A stretch of 64,000 bases of DNA from Massospora cicadina. Taxonomy: Eukaryota; Entomophthoromycota; Entomophthoromycetes; Entomophthorales; Entomophthoraceae. The notes below the pieces were generated by a model that saw only the letters and a list, made by a program, of their open reading frames with translations, ran no database searches and was not told where the DNA came from. Made by a program: the position numbers and the translations under genes. The stretch is from contig JAKSZP010004236.1 in assembly GCA_022478985.1 (NCBI GenBank), forward strand, positions 48,822 through 112,821. The letters run 5' to 3'. Positions 45,301 to 57,239 of this stretch are shown here, one piece after another. The stretch's first letter is position 1. Every line of letters begins with the position of its first letter.

Positions 45301-45639
45301 TAGAGATGCTGACAGAAATCATGGAAAATAGGGAAATTTCAATTTTGAACGAAGACATTGAATACCATACCGCTGGTATCTCAGATCAATATGGTATGGG
45401 CTTTTTAAAATACCAGAGCAACTGTATGGAGAGGTTGGCAGTCCATGTAAAGGAATTCAGAGTTGAGCTATGGGTGGCGCCTGAATTAATTAAATGGGCC
45501 ATTGATAAATTTAAATTCTCCTGGCAAATCTGATTAGTAAACCGATGAGGATTAAAAATTAACTTTTTGTGTTTATCCAATTTATACTAACTGCAGAACT
45601 GAGAAAAATTTACAACTTCTAGAACCCTGACCAAAATGG

Positions 45640-47110
45640 GATTTCTGGAAGGGTCTTCTGAAAATATCAACTTACAAGTTGAATAAAAGCAACTTTATGA
45701 TCTGACAGAAAGACAGCAATATGAGGTTATCAAATTATTTAGAAAATATCAGAAACTTTTTTCTCAGGATGATCATGACTTAATTGTGAAAAAACTTAAT
45801 TTTAAAATGTTAACACTGGTAAAAATTTACTGGTACAGATGAGACCAATATGACATTTAAAAGCACAGTGGAGGTAGTGGAAGAAGAAATAAGCAAACTA
45901 GTAGAGCATGGGCACCGTAGATCCGTCGTCCAGCCCTTGGGTGAGCCCAATTTTATAGTGAAGGAGAAAGATGGATCTAATCAAGTGGTGATTTATTATC
46001 AGCAAGTGAACAATATAACAGAAAAGGATTCATATCCACTACCATAAATTGATGACATATTAGACTACCTGTGGGAAGCATAATATTTCTCCACGATGGA
46101 CTTAATCTTGGGGTATTGGTATGTTGATTTGCCAGCAGAAGACCAAGAGAATTGTTCAATAGTAGCAATGCAAGGTCTGTATCAACCGACCCAAATGCCC
46201 TAAGGTCTCTGCAATATGCCGGCAACTTTCCAAAGAGCCATGAATGATATACTTAATAAACAAAAGCTATCCTGCATCCTGATAGATTTGGACGATATAA
46301 AGACCTTCAGTAGGACCTTCACTGACCAATTACAGTATTTGGAAGAAAAGTTTAAGAGTATATACGACTAATTTAGAGATCAAGCTGAGGAAATGCCATT
46401 TTTTCAAAAAGAGTCAGAATATTTTTAGTTTGTCATTAACTCATAGCGTATTGCAGCTGCATCTGCAGAAGATTAAAGCCATAGAGAAGGATGGCTATCC
46501 CAAAGAGCATACAAGATATACAAGTATTCATCAGAATGGTTGGGTATCATCAACGATTTATACAGGATTTTGTGAAGATTACTGAGCCACTTTTTTATTT
46601 ATTAAAGGATACAAAAAAGGATTCATATGGAATGAAGAAGTTCAATAGTCATTTGATTAGTTACGATAGTACCAGATAGATTCTCTGGTTTTGAAATATC
46701 TGCGTTTCAATTGATAATTTATAAATAAAACTGACAATTCATCGATGGAGATTACGTCACCTAAGTCAAGTGGATGAACTTGGGGAGGAGCATCTGATAG
46801 CTTATGCAAGCAGGACACTATCAGCAGCAGAATAGACTACACATTATAGAGTGTGAATGCCTCATAGTACTTTATACTGAAAGAAATTTCAGATGTACAT
46901 CCATGGTACGCATTAAAGTGGTGACAGACCACTCCTCTATGCACTGGCTACACAACCTTAAGGAATGCAGGGACGTCTGGCCTAATGGGCACTAATAGTC
47001 CAATCATGTGACTCTGAAATAGTACACTGTACAGGAGCCTCCCATCAGAATGTGAACGGCCTATTGATATTACCTGATGTACAATTGGTACATCATCAGG
47101 CTAATGAATT
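45640..47110 (+). pseudogene. Z reverse transcriptase-RNase H
   Basis: An open stretch at 45850-46047 gives the RT entry (EEEISKLVEHGHRRSVVQPL, EPNFIVKEKDGSNQVV, SYPLP). Then come DDILDYLWEA, STMDLILGYWYVDLPAEDQ, LCNMPATFQRAMNDI and the catalytic box D-L-D-D at 46285-46296 (family Y-L-D-D), followed by IKTFSRTF. The tether shows GYHQRFIQDFVKITEPL. RNase H ends with IKVVTDHSSMHWLHNLKE at about 46.95 kb and HQNVNGLLILPD at about 47.06 kb. Confidence 0.85.
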
Positions 47111-47239
47111 ATTCCAGTGGATGGTCAATGGAGAGATTTGAAAAGAGCCTCAAGAAATTTAAAGTGCGCTTCAAGTTATGATGGAAAATACTGAGACTAA
47201 AAATGGACAAGTCTTCAAAACAATTGATGGAAAATGATT

Positions 47240-48275
47240 ACTATTTCCAAAACTGTCAGAATGAGCGAAGATAATTCAAATAACTCACAAGGTTGTTGGG
47301 CATGGAGGCCTGAGAAAAACAACTGACCATATTCACCAGTATTACTACTGGGAGTCGATCAACTATGATGTTGCTGACTATCTGGCTTGTTGTGTGGAGT
47401 GCCAACTGCACAAACCACACAAAAGAATACCGCTAGATATCAACTGATCTACCCCAGATTTTCTTGGCACACAGTGTCCATTGATGTAATGGGACCACTG
47501 ATTTGAGTACTTGGGGAGTCAAGTATATCATAGTTGCGAACAACCATCTAACTAGATATGTTGAAAAAAGGCACTAAGTAAAGTGAAAGCTATAAGCACC
47601 GCGCACTTTATCCTGGATCAAGTCGTTTATTGGCATGGATGCCCGCAAGTCTTGTTGATTTATAATGGAACGAATTCCACTTCTCATGTGATCCCAAGGT
47701 TTATAGAAATTTGGGAATCAGAGGAGTCATATCAGTTCCATACCAGCTGGAAATGAACTGACTGATAAAAGAGTGAACGGAATACTAGCCTTAACACTAA
47801 TGAAATTGGTTGCCAGAAAAAAAAATTCCATATGGGGAACCTACCTCAGTTCAGTAACATTCACCTACAACATCAGCCACCATACAGAGACTAGAAAACG
47901 CCGTTGAATTTTTATATGGGCAAAGGGCCACGTTACCACCAATTCTATATTTGGCTGTCAAATCAACATTAGGTGTGAGTGCTGATCAATACTTACTCCG
48001 ATTATTGAATATACTAAAAATTTAATCACAAAAATATAATATGACCTTAAAAAACATGGTTGAGATGATAGATAACAAGAACTGAATAGCGCTACATGAA
48101 TACCATGTGGGCATTAGGGTATCCTAATGCAACACGCATGGCTTTAGGAGAAAAAAGAAGCTGGATGCGCTGGGGTTGGGTCCAATCAAGATTATTGCCA
48201 AGTCAGCAATGGACGCCTATACCATCAAGAACCTCACAGATGAGCAAATTTTAAATGGGTCCATGAAATAATTCT
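47240..48275 (+). pseudogene. Z integrase and GPY/F module
   Basis: Zinc-binding HHCC domain at about 47.28-47.42 kb: THKVVGHGG...YYYWESIN...CCVECQLHK. The core reads VSIDVMGPL, AISTAHFILDQVVYWHGCPQ and LLIYNGTNSTSHVIPRF, where the family has SDNGTNF, so the second Asp is replaced by Tyr. The GPY/F module at 48.13-48.25 kb reads KLDALGLGPIKIIAKS. There is no chromodomain, unlike N. Confidence 0.85.
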
Positions 48276-49319
48276 TAAAGTGTTGGATTCAAGAAAAAAT
48301 AAAAATAATGAAAGTGTTCCCACAGGACCGCTGAACCATTAAAATGTTTATTTCCTGATATTTTGGTTAAATCCTAAAAAAGGACCACTAAACCAAAGTA
48401 TACGGTTAAGTCTTAATGAATTATAAGACCTATGAACCATGAAAACTTTAGGGTCAAAGTATTGCTAGGAACCAATGTGGGAATAATGAAAAGATAAACT
48501 ACTGAACCAAGTATAGGTTAAGTCCCATAAGAAACAGTATATTTTATAAACTTTTAATCAGTACCCTAGTCTTGGGGGATGATTCCGCCTTTGATGCCTC
48601 TTGAGGGATGGAGGTTGTACAACAGTAAGAGCGGACAAGTAGTATATCAAAATGGGAAAAAACACAAGTGAGGGCTAAGCCCACCCAAAGCCAAGTTCTT
48701 TGAGCAGAAGCTGAGCCTTGTGAGAAAGTAACCAGGGGAAGCGAAATCAAAATGTTAATACTGTATAATTGTGAGAATTTGTGTTAAATGGTTGACTGGA
48801 CCTCTATCACTGGGTATTTGGATAGGGAAAATGATAAAATTAGCTGATGCTAATTTATTATTAATCAATTTGAAACTATCAGTGATTATGGACCAAAAAT
48901 ATCCAAGTATATCCAAAGCTTGGTATTTTTGGCTTAGCGGTTCCACTTAATAATATTTGATTAGATGACATGGGCTTGGAGGCTTTGTTGGATAATCCAG
49001 AATTAATAATAGTCAACTTGATGACCCCGGCTTGTGTTCTTTTTTAGTTTATGTCAAATTTAGTTTCCAATTTAAATCAATTTTTTGATTAAATTAATTA
49101 CTCATTAGTGGTACAAATTGCCTTGGTATATGCTATGGTTACTTGAGAGGAGCGGTGGTTTAACTATTTTCTGATGCATCATAGGAAACGCTGTCTTAAA
49201 ATAATTATCAGTAAAACACTGACCACAAGTCTGAGCTGAGTTACTGCAGAGCCTCATAATTTGTAGACCCTCTGAGTCTTCACCATGATCCACTGGCTAA
49301 GTGGCAATGTGAGGCAAGG
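48276..49319 (+). other. Z region after pol, up to the N insertion
   Basis: About 1 kb with no recognised domain. A segment at 48560-48740 (CTTGGGGGATGATTCC, then GCC/GAG-rich text) is less AT-rich and open on the minus strand over 69 codons, but matches nothing I know. Together with 55353-57239 it makes nearly 3 kb between integrase and the 3' LTR, unusually long for this family. Confidence 0.4.
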
Positions 49320-50227
49320 TGTCATGGGCGATTTAAGGAGAGTGTCTATAACTCTCCTGTTCCTAGCGAGGGTGGTGCATGGTGCACAGACCCAACGCCA
49401 GGGAACTAGTCATCAGTAATAATGTGTGGAGAGCCTCTAGAGGATGCTGGAGCTGAAGTAACTTAGTGTGAGGGTGGTTAACAATACATAAAATAACATA
49501 AAATGGACTAACAACAAGGCTAGGGTGGACCCCAATGTGGATTCCATACCCAAGTGGTGCTCTATTATGGAGTTCAAAAGTGGCCCAGTCTGGAGGGTCA
49601 GGGCGGCCCAGTGGTTCACCAGAGGAGAGAGTTACTGTTTTGGAAACTAAATGGCTATTATGTGAGATTTATTAAAAGAGGTCCACGCACAGGTTCGCCC
49701 AAGTTAACATAAGGAAACTTATACTAATGAATGGTTCTTTATTATGGGTGAAGTTTACCAACGAGAGAGATTGGTCTTGAGAAAACAAATTTAAGGAAAT
49801 TTGGAGGAATATTTTGATCAGTGGAAGTATTGCTAAGCTAAGGTGCACCAATAAGTGCATGCTTCCAATGGGCAGTGTACTATACTTGGTAGTTAACTTA
49901 ACTCAGGTTATCAAATGTAGTTAAGGCTAACCTGGCTGGAAATTTCAAAAACTGAACGGGTTTTAGGACCCCATTTACCAAGAAATTGAAGCAAACCTTC
50001 GTTTTTAATTGCAAAGCAGGTTCATTCTTAATGCATCTTCTGTAATGCAGGGTCAAACTTCTCTCACATCCCCAGGATCAACCTGGCATTTGTCGCTTTA
50101 ACCCAGCGTTGGTCCAAGGTACGTTTGAGGTCATGGAGGCCTACTAACTTCACCATTTTGGCCTCCTAATATGCTTCTTTGTCCTTAACATTTGTCCCAA
50201 TTATGATGTCATCTTTAAGCCATGACA
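49320..50227 (-). repeat. N 3' LTR
   Basis: 908 bp with 8-bp terminal inverted repeats TGTCATGG/CCATGACA; partner of 54450-55352. Confidence 0.9.
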
Positions 50228-50349
50228 TTACCCTCTCATCCTTTTGGGGCTCCACCACCCTCCAGGGGCTTGCGCCAGGGAAAAGTTCTTGTGAGCTGGG
50301 GCCAACTTCATAGCGGCAACGGTTTTCTTTGGGGAGGTCCAGAGGCCTG

Positions 50350-50520
50350 GGGAAAATTCTTGTGGTTAACTTCAATCAGATCTTGGGCATGTGCACAATT
50401 AGGCACTGGTACTCAAATGTTTTCTGCTGCATCAAAACCCTTCTAGGATTTCAGGTACTTAAGCCTTTCTTTTACTCAACGGGAGGCTACTATCTCCTTC
50501 ACTTCCCACTCTGGCGCCCT
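50350..50520 (-). pseudogene. N chromodomain
   Basis: The minus strand reads APEWEVKEIVASR at 50517-50480, then RLKYLKS-stop-KGFDAAENI and ahead to HAQDLIEVNHKNFPQ. This is the chromodomain pattern (E-VE-IL-SR, Y-L-KW-KGY, L-E-FH). The stop at 50445-50443 is TAG exactly where the conserved Trp stands, as in the chromodomain at the window start. In the family the domain binds modified histone H3 tails and steers integration. Confidence 0.8.
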
Positions 50521-50639
50521 ATCCACGAGATAAGCCTTGGGAGTCTCTGATGGAGAGCCCTCAAGCAACGTCAATTTAATTTTGTGAAAGACCGAAAAGA
50601 TATGAATTAAAGAGAGAAGATCTAACTGGTTTGAGGCGT

Positions 50640-51620
50640 GGCTACCTTTCTGACAACGCGGTAAGTGCCAATCCGCTTTGATACCAGCTTTTTACATGGC
50701 TGCTTGATAGGGATATTTCGAGAATCAAGCATCATGAGATCCTCTTCTTTGTACTCTGGACCCACTCATCTTTTCCATCGGTGTTCACTTATAAGCTTGC
50801 ATTGCTGCCTCCAAACTTGTGGATACTCCCTGGTGTACTTTCTTGATAGTCCAAATAAAGTCCACCACCGTTCAACCTTTGATCCACAACTTGGCTCCAT
50901 ATAAGGCAGGGTTAAACCCATGGTTGGCAAAAAATGGAGAATAACTGATAGACGCATGCAAAGTGTTTTTGTAGCTAAACTGGACTATAGGAAGGTGAGA
51001 AACACAATCTGAATGATCTGCGCTAGTGTAACACTGCAGAAATTGTTCCAAGAACTGGTTCACTTGTTCAGTCTGCATGTCTGATTGGGGGTGATAGGCA
51101 GTTGAACGGCAGGGGCTAATTTTAAGAGTCTTACACAACTCTTCCCAAAAGACAGAGTGAACTGGGGTCCACAATTGCTAATAATTTCTTGGGGACCCCA
51201 TGAAGAGCAAACAAATTGGTGACGAAGAGCTTAGCCATCTTAGCCGTGGTTATTGTGGTTCTGCAAGCAATAAAGTGTGCAAACTTTGTAAACCAGTCCA
51301 CCACTACCATGATGGCATCGTAGCCATCATATACAGGCAATTTCATAACAAAATTCACTAATAAGAGAGTCCAAGGCCCTTCAGCCTTCTGAACTAGTAC
51401 CAACAACCCTGCTAGTGGTTATCAATTTGGTTTCATTTGATTGCAGATCAGACACTCCTTATAATACCTGCCCACATGAGCGGGTAATCCCTTTCAATTG
51501 TAAGTCTGGCAAATTAGCATCAGAGTCATCGCCTTCCCAGGATGACCAACGGTGATTTTGTCATGATGGTCTCAGATTATTTCTAGGCGAAGTGTCCAGT
51601 CAGAACCCATAAGCGCCCCC
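50640..51620 (-). pseudogene. N integrase and GPY/F module
   Basis: Open minus segments 51406-51131 and 51174-50872 give IMVVVDWFTKFAHFIACR with the first catalytic Asp, ISNCGPQFTLSF (family SDRGPQF, so the second Asp is Asn), AYHPQSDMQTEQVNQFLEQF with the catalytic Glu, and the SPFFANHGFNPAL block. The GPY/F remnant KKLVSKRIGTYRVVRKV (family KL-P-YIGPF-I) follows at about 50.67 kb, then the chromodomain. Confidence 0.85.
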
Positions 51621-51639
51621 AAAACCAAACCATATCATC

Positions 51640-53060
51640 TTTTACGTGGTAACCTCTGGCGATGCCCTCCTGATTCAGTGCGTTCTTAGCAAGGACCATA
51701 GTATATTCGGCTGATAGCAGCTAAGAAAGGAATATTTTTTTCTGAACATACTGTATTCCTCCGCATTTTCCAGAGAAGCAAGTGCTGGCCCATGGGCCAA
51801 AAAAGGAAGTTGTGGCATAATCTTAACTGGTGGAATCATTAAGTGGGTGTTATGCACCTCTACCTCCTTTAAATCAGGAGCTAATTCAGGGTTGCAGCCC
51901 AATGCATCCGCTAAACCATTCTCCTTGCCCTTAGTAAACTCATAAGAATTTACAAATTAAGCCAGGGTCTCATGCGAGTGAATTGTCATGGTGTCAAGAC
52001 ATGAGGTGCGTGGTAATACAGTAAGGCACGGTGATCTGTATGTATGTGGAAAGATTGGGAAGAGCCATGCAGGTGATGATTACAATAAGTCAACGCCTCC
52101 TCCACTGATAATAACTCTTTGTCATAAACAACGTAGTTTAACTCAGGAAGGACATTTTCTAAGAAAATATCTCATTAGATGCTCTAGTTCAGCTTCACCT
52201 AATTATAACAAGGCAGCCATATGGCGAAATTGAAGGCATCAGTATACACAATAAACTCTTTTCAGGATCTACAAGGCGAAGGTTAAACGTAGATAACAGG
52301 GTGCACTTTACTGCTTAGTTTGCATCATCCAAAACAGGGGACCACTGGAGCACTTTTGCCCTACTCGCCTTATACAAGGGAGCTGCCACTTCATAGAGAT
52401 TTGGCGTGAGCTTCTTGAGGAATGTAAACGTCCCAAATAAAATCCTCAATTCCTTGACCAAATTTGGGTTGTGCCACTCAAAAATCGCCTTCTCCTTGTC
52501 TAGAGTTATCATGTGTCTTTGGAAAACACAACCCTGCCCAGAAAGGTGACCTGGGACTTGAATAATTAACGTTTGCTGATTCTCAGCGTAAGTTTGCAGC
52601 CTTTAACATCTCCTTCACTTGCTGAAGGTGTACTGCATGGGACTCATGATCAGGAAAACATCATAATATCATCCATGTAGGCAACCGCGCATACCCCAGC
52701 AGGTCCCCCAAAGCCACATCAATACAGCGTTGAAAGATATTAGGGGCATTCTTAAGCCCAAAGGGCATAGCCCAAAATTTGAAAATTCCTTTTCTGGTAT
52801 GGAATGCGGTTAGCCAATCCTGGCCCTTCTTAATCCAGATATGATTGAACGCGTCTAGGAAATCCAGTATAAATAAGACTTTTGCCTTCTCTACATAGCT
52901 TGCAATCTGTGAATCCAAAGGGATGGGATGTGAATCTGGTACAGTGACATTGTTTAGGTTACCATAATCTACGCATGAGCATAAAGTACCTTTCGCTTCC
53001 TCCACAAAGAGAAGTGGGGAGCATACTGGGGAGGTACGCTGAAAAATAGCGCCTTTGGCT
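51640..53060 (-). pseudogene. N reverse transcriptase-RNase H
   Basis: Open minus segment 53005-52661: CVDYGNLNNVTVPDSHPIPL, FILDFLDAFNHIWIKKG (motif A), WLTAFHTRKGIFKFWAMPFG then LKNAPNIFQRCIDVALGD (motif B). A one-base shift later the catalytic box YMDD is intact at 52679-52668 (AVAYMDDIMMF). The tether (ILFGTFTFLKKLTPNLYEV, APLYKASRAKVLQW) is at 52.51-52.32 kb; RNase H is more degraded to about 51.7 kb. Confidence 0.85.
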
Positions 53061-53680
53061 AACTGCTATATAGCCCACACATCTAATGCTGCTTCCTCCC
53101 ATATGGTCAAAGGGTAAATTGGGTAAGATATATGCACCAGATCAACACTGATCTTGAACTTGCAATCAAACTCTGAATGAGCAGGTAATACATTGGCTGA
53201 AGCTGCTTCAAATGAAGATTCAGACTCTCCAAACAGGAATGTAAGGGTACATCCAGTGAGGGCTTCAACAATGGAGCGAGATTGAGAGTGTGGATATTGG
53301 GCCAGTGGGGCAGATCGCTCTGAAAACTTTCCTTGTACAATGGAACAATCCATGTATGACCATTCTTTAATGTTAAGGACAAGGTATTGTCTTTCAAGTT
53401 AGTTCTGACGTCAAACTTTTGCCACCACTCTACACCCAAAATAATGGGGTACAAGAGGTTTTTAATAGCTTGGAAGTGATCAGCCAAATGGTATTTGTCA
53501 ACTTGATAATTTACTTACCTCAGAACTTTCAGCTTGGGCATACCTTGAAATGCCCCTCCCTAACCATACCACTTGGCAGATAACTCAGCTCAAGGTAGTC
53601 GTCTATGGCTTGGTCAATAAAATTCTCAGAGGCTCCAGTACCACCAAAATAGTAGTGCTGATTTTACCTGAAGGTGATGA
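53061..53680 (-). pseudogene. N aspartic protease
   Basis: Around 53.65-53.53 kb the minus strand reads GGTGASENFIDQAIDDYLEL, the retropepsin active-site region with G-T-G-A where the family has D-S/T-G-A, so the catalytic Asp is lost. The open stretch 53487-53107 contains the protease end YPIILGVEWWQKFDV and the linker to RT. Confidence 0.7.
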
Positions 53681-54449
53681 AAGGGTATCAGTAAATTAAA
53701 ATATCTTAAATGATATTTATTTATAGCAGACAAAGCCAACACTTCACCACAAAAATCTTCTTCAGGCGTTATCATACCCCCAGGGTACATTTATGTGTCA
53801 TAGAATGGAGAGGGAAAGTTGGATACTCTTACTACTAAGATTAAATATCCCACCATATCTTCAGAAACTGCATAAGCATTTTTGTATTTAAAAGTAACTC
53901 CTTTTCCACCTCCTGTGTTCTTAAATTCATGGTTGTGGTCAAGAGTGGGTTATCTGGAGTGATTTGATACACTAAAATGGGTTCCATATCTGAGTCATAA
54001 GAGAAGATATATGGCTCAGATGTATATATGGAAACGTCATTATAAAACGCGTTTTGGGCCAAAAACGACACTATACACATTTCAGAGGCAGGTTTCGCAT
54101 TGTTATCCAGGGCCATCACCACCAGACCCCTTGTCAATGATCCCACCTGCACTGCCCAAACATGGTGTAAAGAAAAAACAATTTTATTGTGTTGAGTTTG
54201 TGAATTTCGGTGGGAAGTTGGTGAATCACAACTCTTGGATTGCAAAGCATCTGTATCCACTGGGTACAGGCAAAAAGGGTGGGTACTTTCTAATCGGAGT
54301 AGCAAGAATAATGCTGAGATGCTCCAACCTTTTTAAAAGATGAAACAGAGGTGAGCCCTACCGCAGCCATGACCAACAGCTGGCACACCCCTTTTTCACT
54401 TCATGAAAGTCCCACATGGAAAAAGTTTGTGAATGTAAAGTAAAGAGGT
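53681..54449 (-). pseudogene. N gag/upstream protease region
   Basis: An open stretch 54305-53841 (154 codons: GLVVMALDNNAKPASEM, AFYNDVSIYTSEPYIFSYD, MNLRTQEVEKELLL) lies between the 5' LTR and the protease. The space is too short for a full gag, so most of gag appears deleted. No capsid motif or PBS was recognised beside the LTR. Confidence 0.5.
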
Positions 54450-55352
54450 TGGTCAACTAATGTAAGAAGAGTGTCTATAACTCTTTTGTTCCCACCGGGG
54501 TGGTGCACAGTGCACAGACCCAACGCCAGGGAACTAGCCATCAGTAATAATGTGAGGAGAGCCTCTAGAGGATGCTGGAGCTGAAGTAACTTAGTGTGAG
54601 GGTGGTTAACAATACATAAAATAACATAAAATGGACTAACAACAAGGCTAAGGTGGACCCCAATGTGGATTCCATACCCAAGTGGTGCTCCATTATGGAG
54701 TTCAAAAGTGACCCAGTCTGGAGGGTCAGGGCGGCCCAGTAGTGCACCAGAGGAGAGAGCTACTGTTGTGGAAACTAAATGGCTATTATGTGAGACCTAT
54801 TCTAAGAGGTCCACGCACAGGTCCGCCCAAGTTAACATAAGGAAACTTATACTAATGAATGGTTCTTTATTATGGGTGAAGTTTACCAACGATAGAGATT
54901 GGTCTTGAGAAAACAAATTTAAGGAAATTTGGAGGAATAATTGATCAGTGGAAGTGTTGCTAAGCCATAGTGCACCAATAAGTGCATGCTTCCAATGGGC
55001 AGTGTACTATACTTGGTAATTAACTGAACTCAGGTTATCAAATGTAGTTAAGGCTAGCCTGGCTGGAAATTTCAAAAACTGAACGGGATTTTACCCCATT
55101 CATCATGAAATTGAAGCAAACCGTCGTTTATAATTGCAAAGCAGGTTCATTTTAATGCACCTGCTGTAATGCAGGGCCAAACTTCTCTCACATCCCCTGG
55201 ACCAACCTGACATACCTCACCTTAACCCAGAGTTGGTCCTAGGTATTTTTAAGGTCAGGGAGGCCTACTAACTTCACCCTTTTTGATCTCCTGGCATGCA
55301 TCTTTATCTTTGGTATTGGTCCTCATCAGCATTTCATCCTCAAGCCATGACA
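54450..55352 (-). repeat. N 5' LTR
   Basis: About 903 bp, direct repeat of 49320-50227 with intact CCATGACA end at 55352. Its other terminus is mutated (TGGTCAAC against TGTCATGG). Confidence 0.9.
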
Positions 55353-57222
55353 GGTAAGGTGTAATCAACATCAAACCCTATAAATTCTCCTTGACTTTAT
55401 ACAAAAAAGTGATCTTTTAGCAAAACAAGTTGATAGTTTAATATATAAGCTTTTTGTCTTTAATACTTTTTACTATATTAAGTCAATTAATCACTTGGTA
55501 TCAGGAAAATTAGGGCATCGAGGCATTTTACAAGTAAATGACAGGAGAGTACAGCCTTAAAGTGTTAATAGAAGGATTTTATACCTCAATTTCTGTCACA
55601 TTCTGGTCTATTGTCTTTATACAATAGGCGCTCAAACCTTCAATTTTTTTAAGAAGACCAGACTATTTGAAGTAGGCTAAAACTTCATCACTCTGGCTTG
55701 GGGAGGAAAACAACAAAAGAAGAAGAGGCAATTAGCGAATAACTCCAATCTCCCTATATGACACAGGCGCTGGAGATTGGTCTTGAGTGCTTTCCAGCAG
55801 GCTCATTAAGGACGTTTGACATGTGGTCTGGCATGGTGCAAGAAATACTGTAATTTGGTTGCTTAAATATGCCTTTGATCAGAGGCATTAGTGTAAAATA
55901 ATAATGTGAAGCTCTGAGATGAGGTAGTCATGCAACAGGTTAACAGAATCCTGAAGGCGATGGCTGCAAGTTTCCTGAAATCAGAAGCAAAAATAATGAT
56001 AGAAGTTGAGGGGAATTTAATAGCTTTGCTAGCCAGCTGCAAAGGGCTTGCCCAGCCAAAAAAAGGGCATAGGAAACGACATCTCAATCTAATATGCTTG
56101 TGAAATTGTTAGCGTTAAGGGCCTCAGCAAGGACACTAGTTACTCTGCTTCTTAAATCTGCATATAGAAGCTCAAAGTGTTCACAATTCCAATAATTAAT
56201 TCAGATGAAAGTACTACTGGCTTATAGTGTTGTCCTAGCTGTTATATAAACTCTGGTTGCAAATCTGATCCAGCACAAAACGACTGATTTATATATGAAG
56301 GCCTGGCTTCAGTAGGATTAAAAATTATCATGGGATTAGATGAAAATGGAGCCAAATTTAGCAAAGTGTCAAAGCCAATTAACGCTAGGTGGAAGAGGGA
56401 GAATTAGCTGCGATTTGTTTGAGGTAGCCGCCACACTAGTTTTATCAGGATTAGATACTGTTTCTAGTAATTCAGTGGAATGGCTACCCACATCTGCTCG
56501 ACTTAGAGTATGGGTCCTGATAGGGACATAAATGAGATTTCTTAAGAGACCTGACTCATCGCTCAGAAAAGCGGACATCTTCACCATAAAGATTATCCAT
56601 ATATTGTTGGTACCATGAGTTAAATGCTTTTGACATATAAGCTGAATAATCTGGCAAGCTGAGGATATGTTGAAATTTTATAATCAATCACAGTATCCAT
56701 CTCGTTGTAGATTGAGCTATAATTTATACTAATTTTGGTACAATTAACTTCTAATTTAGAAATTCAGCTCTTCAAAAAGAATATATTATTAAGAATGATA
56801 CAAGAATATTTTTTAACGAGAAAACATATAACAATAAAATATTTGATTATAATCACTTTTTTTGCAAGAAAATGCATCAGAAATAGTTTCACCTGCTAAG
56901 GATAAGGAGGGGGATCAAGGAATTAAGGACACTGAACCAAGATCCCTTAAACGACTAAGGGTTTTATAACCTTGACTTGGGGGAAACTGGCTTTCTGGAA
57001 CTAGCATCAGCACAAAACTGACTAGGCTGGCAAAGCAGTGGTCATGAGTACTACGCTCTCTGGAGGCAGCAGCAAAGAAGAAAGAAAGAAGAACCACAGG
57101 CCAAAGGTCGTCATGAGAAGCGGTGAGTTTGGAAATAGATGTGCTCTGCTGGAAAATTTAGGGTATTTGACCTGGCCTGAGGTGGCATTCTCCTACCCTG
57201 TACTTACTTTTGCTGAAAATCT
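55353..57222 (+). other. Z region between N and the 3' LTR, partly open, unrecognised
   Basis: Nearly 1.9 kb after the integrase. A plus-strand frame with few stops runs at about 56.08-56.53 kb (LVKLLALRASARTLVTLLLK, SKCSQFQ, then 56340-56531 CDLFEVAATLVLSGLDTVSS), and the opposite strand is also fairly open (PMIIFNPTEARPSYINQSF). A second plus stretch, 57038-57298, runs into the LTR (TLSGGSSKEERKKNHRPK). I cannot assign a family. Options are an extra 3' ORF of Z, a further unrecognised insertion, or chance. Confidence 0.35.
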
Positions 57223-57239
57223 AGGCAAGAGGGGGGATA
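57223..57239 (+). other. Z polypurine tract
   Basis: GGCAAGAGGGGGGATA directly precedes the TG start of the 3' LTR at 57240. Confidence 0.8.

Larger units (their letters stand above)
49320..55352 (-). mobile_element. Chromovirus N nested in Z
   Basis: LTRs at 49320-50227 and about 54450-55352 flank a minus-strand pol with a C-terminal chromodomain. LTR ends form inverted repeats: TGTCATGG at 49320 and CCATGACA at 50227 and 55352. In a 345-bp LTR sample I count 4-5% differences, fewer than between the Z LTRs, consistent with N being younger than its host. A polypurine tract (minus strand GGATGAGAGGGTAA) lies at 50228-50245. Flanks GGCAAGG and GGTAAGG are similar but do not make a clean 5-bp TSD. 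Open pol segments are longer than in X2 or T. Confidence 0.9.

Noticed and set aside
48544..48750. Minus-strand 69-codon open frame as a gene
   Set aside because: No family, no neighbours on that strand except nested N, and the location after the Z pol suggests chance openness in a less AT-rich patch.
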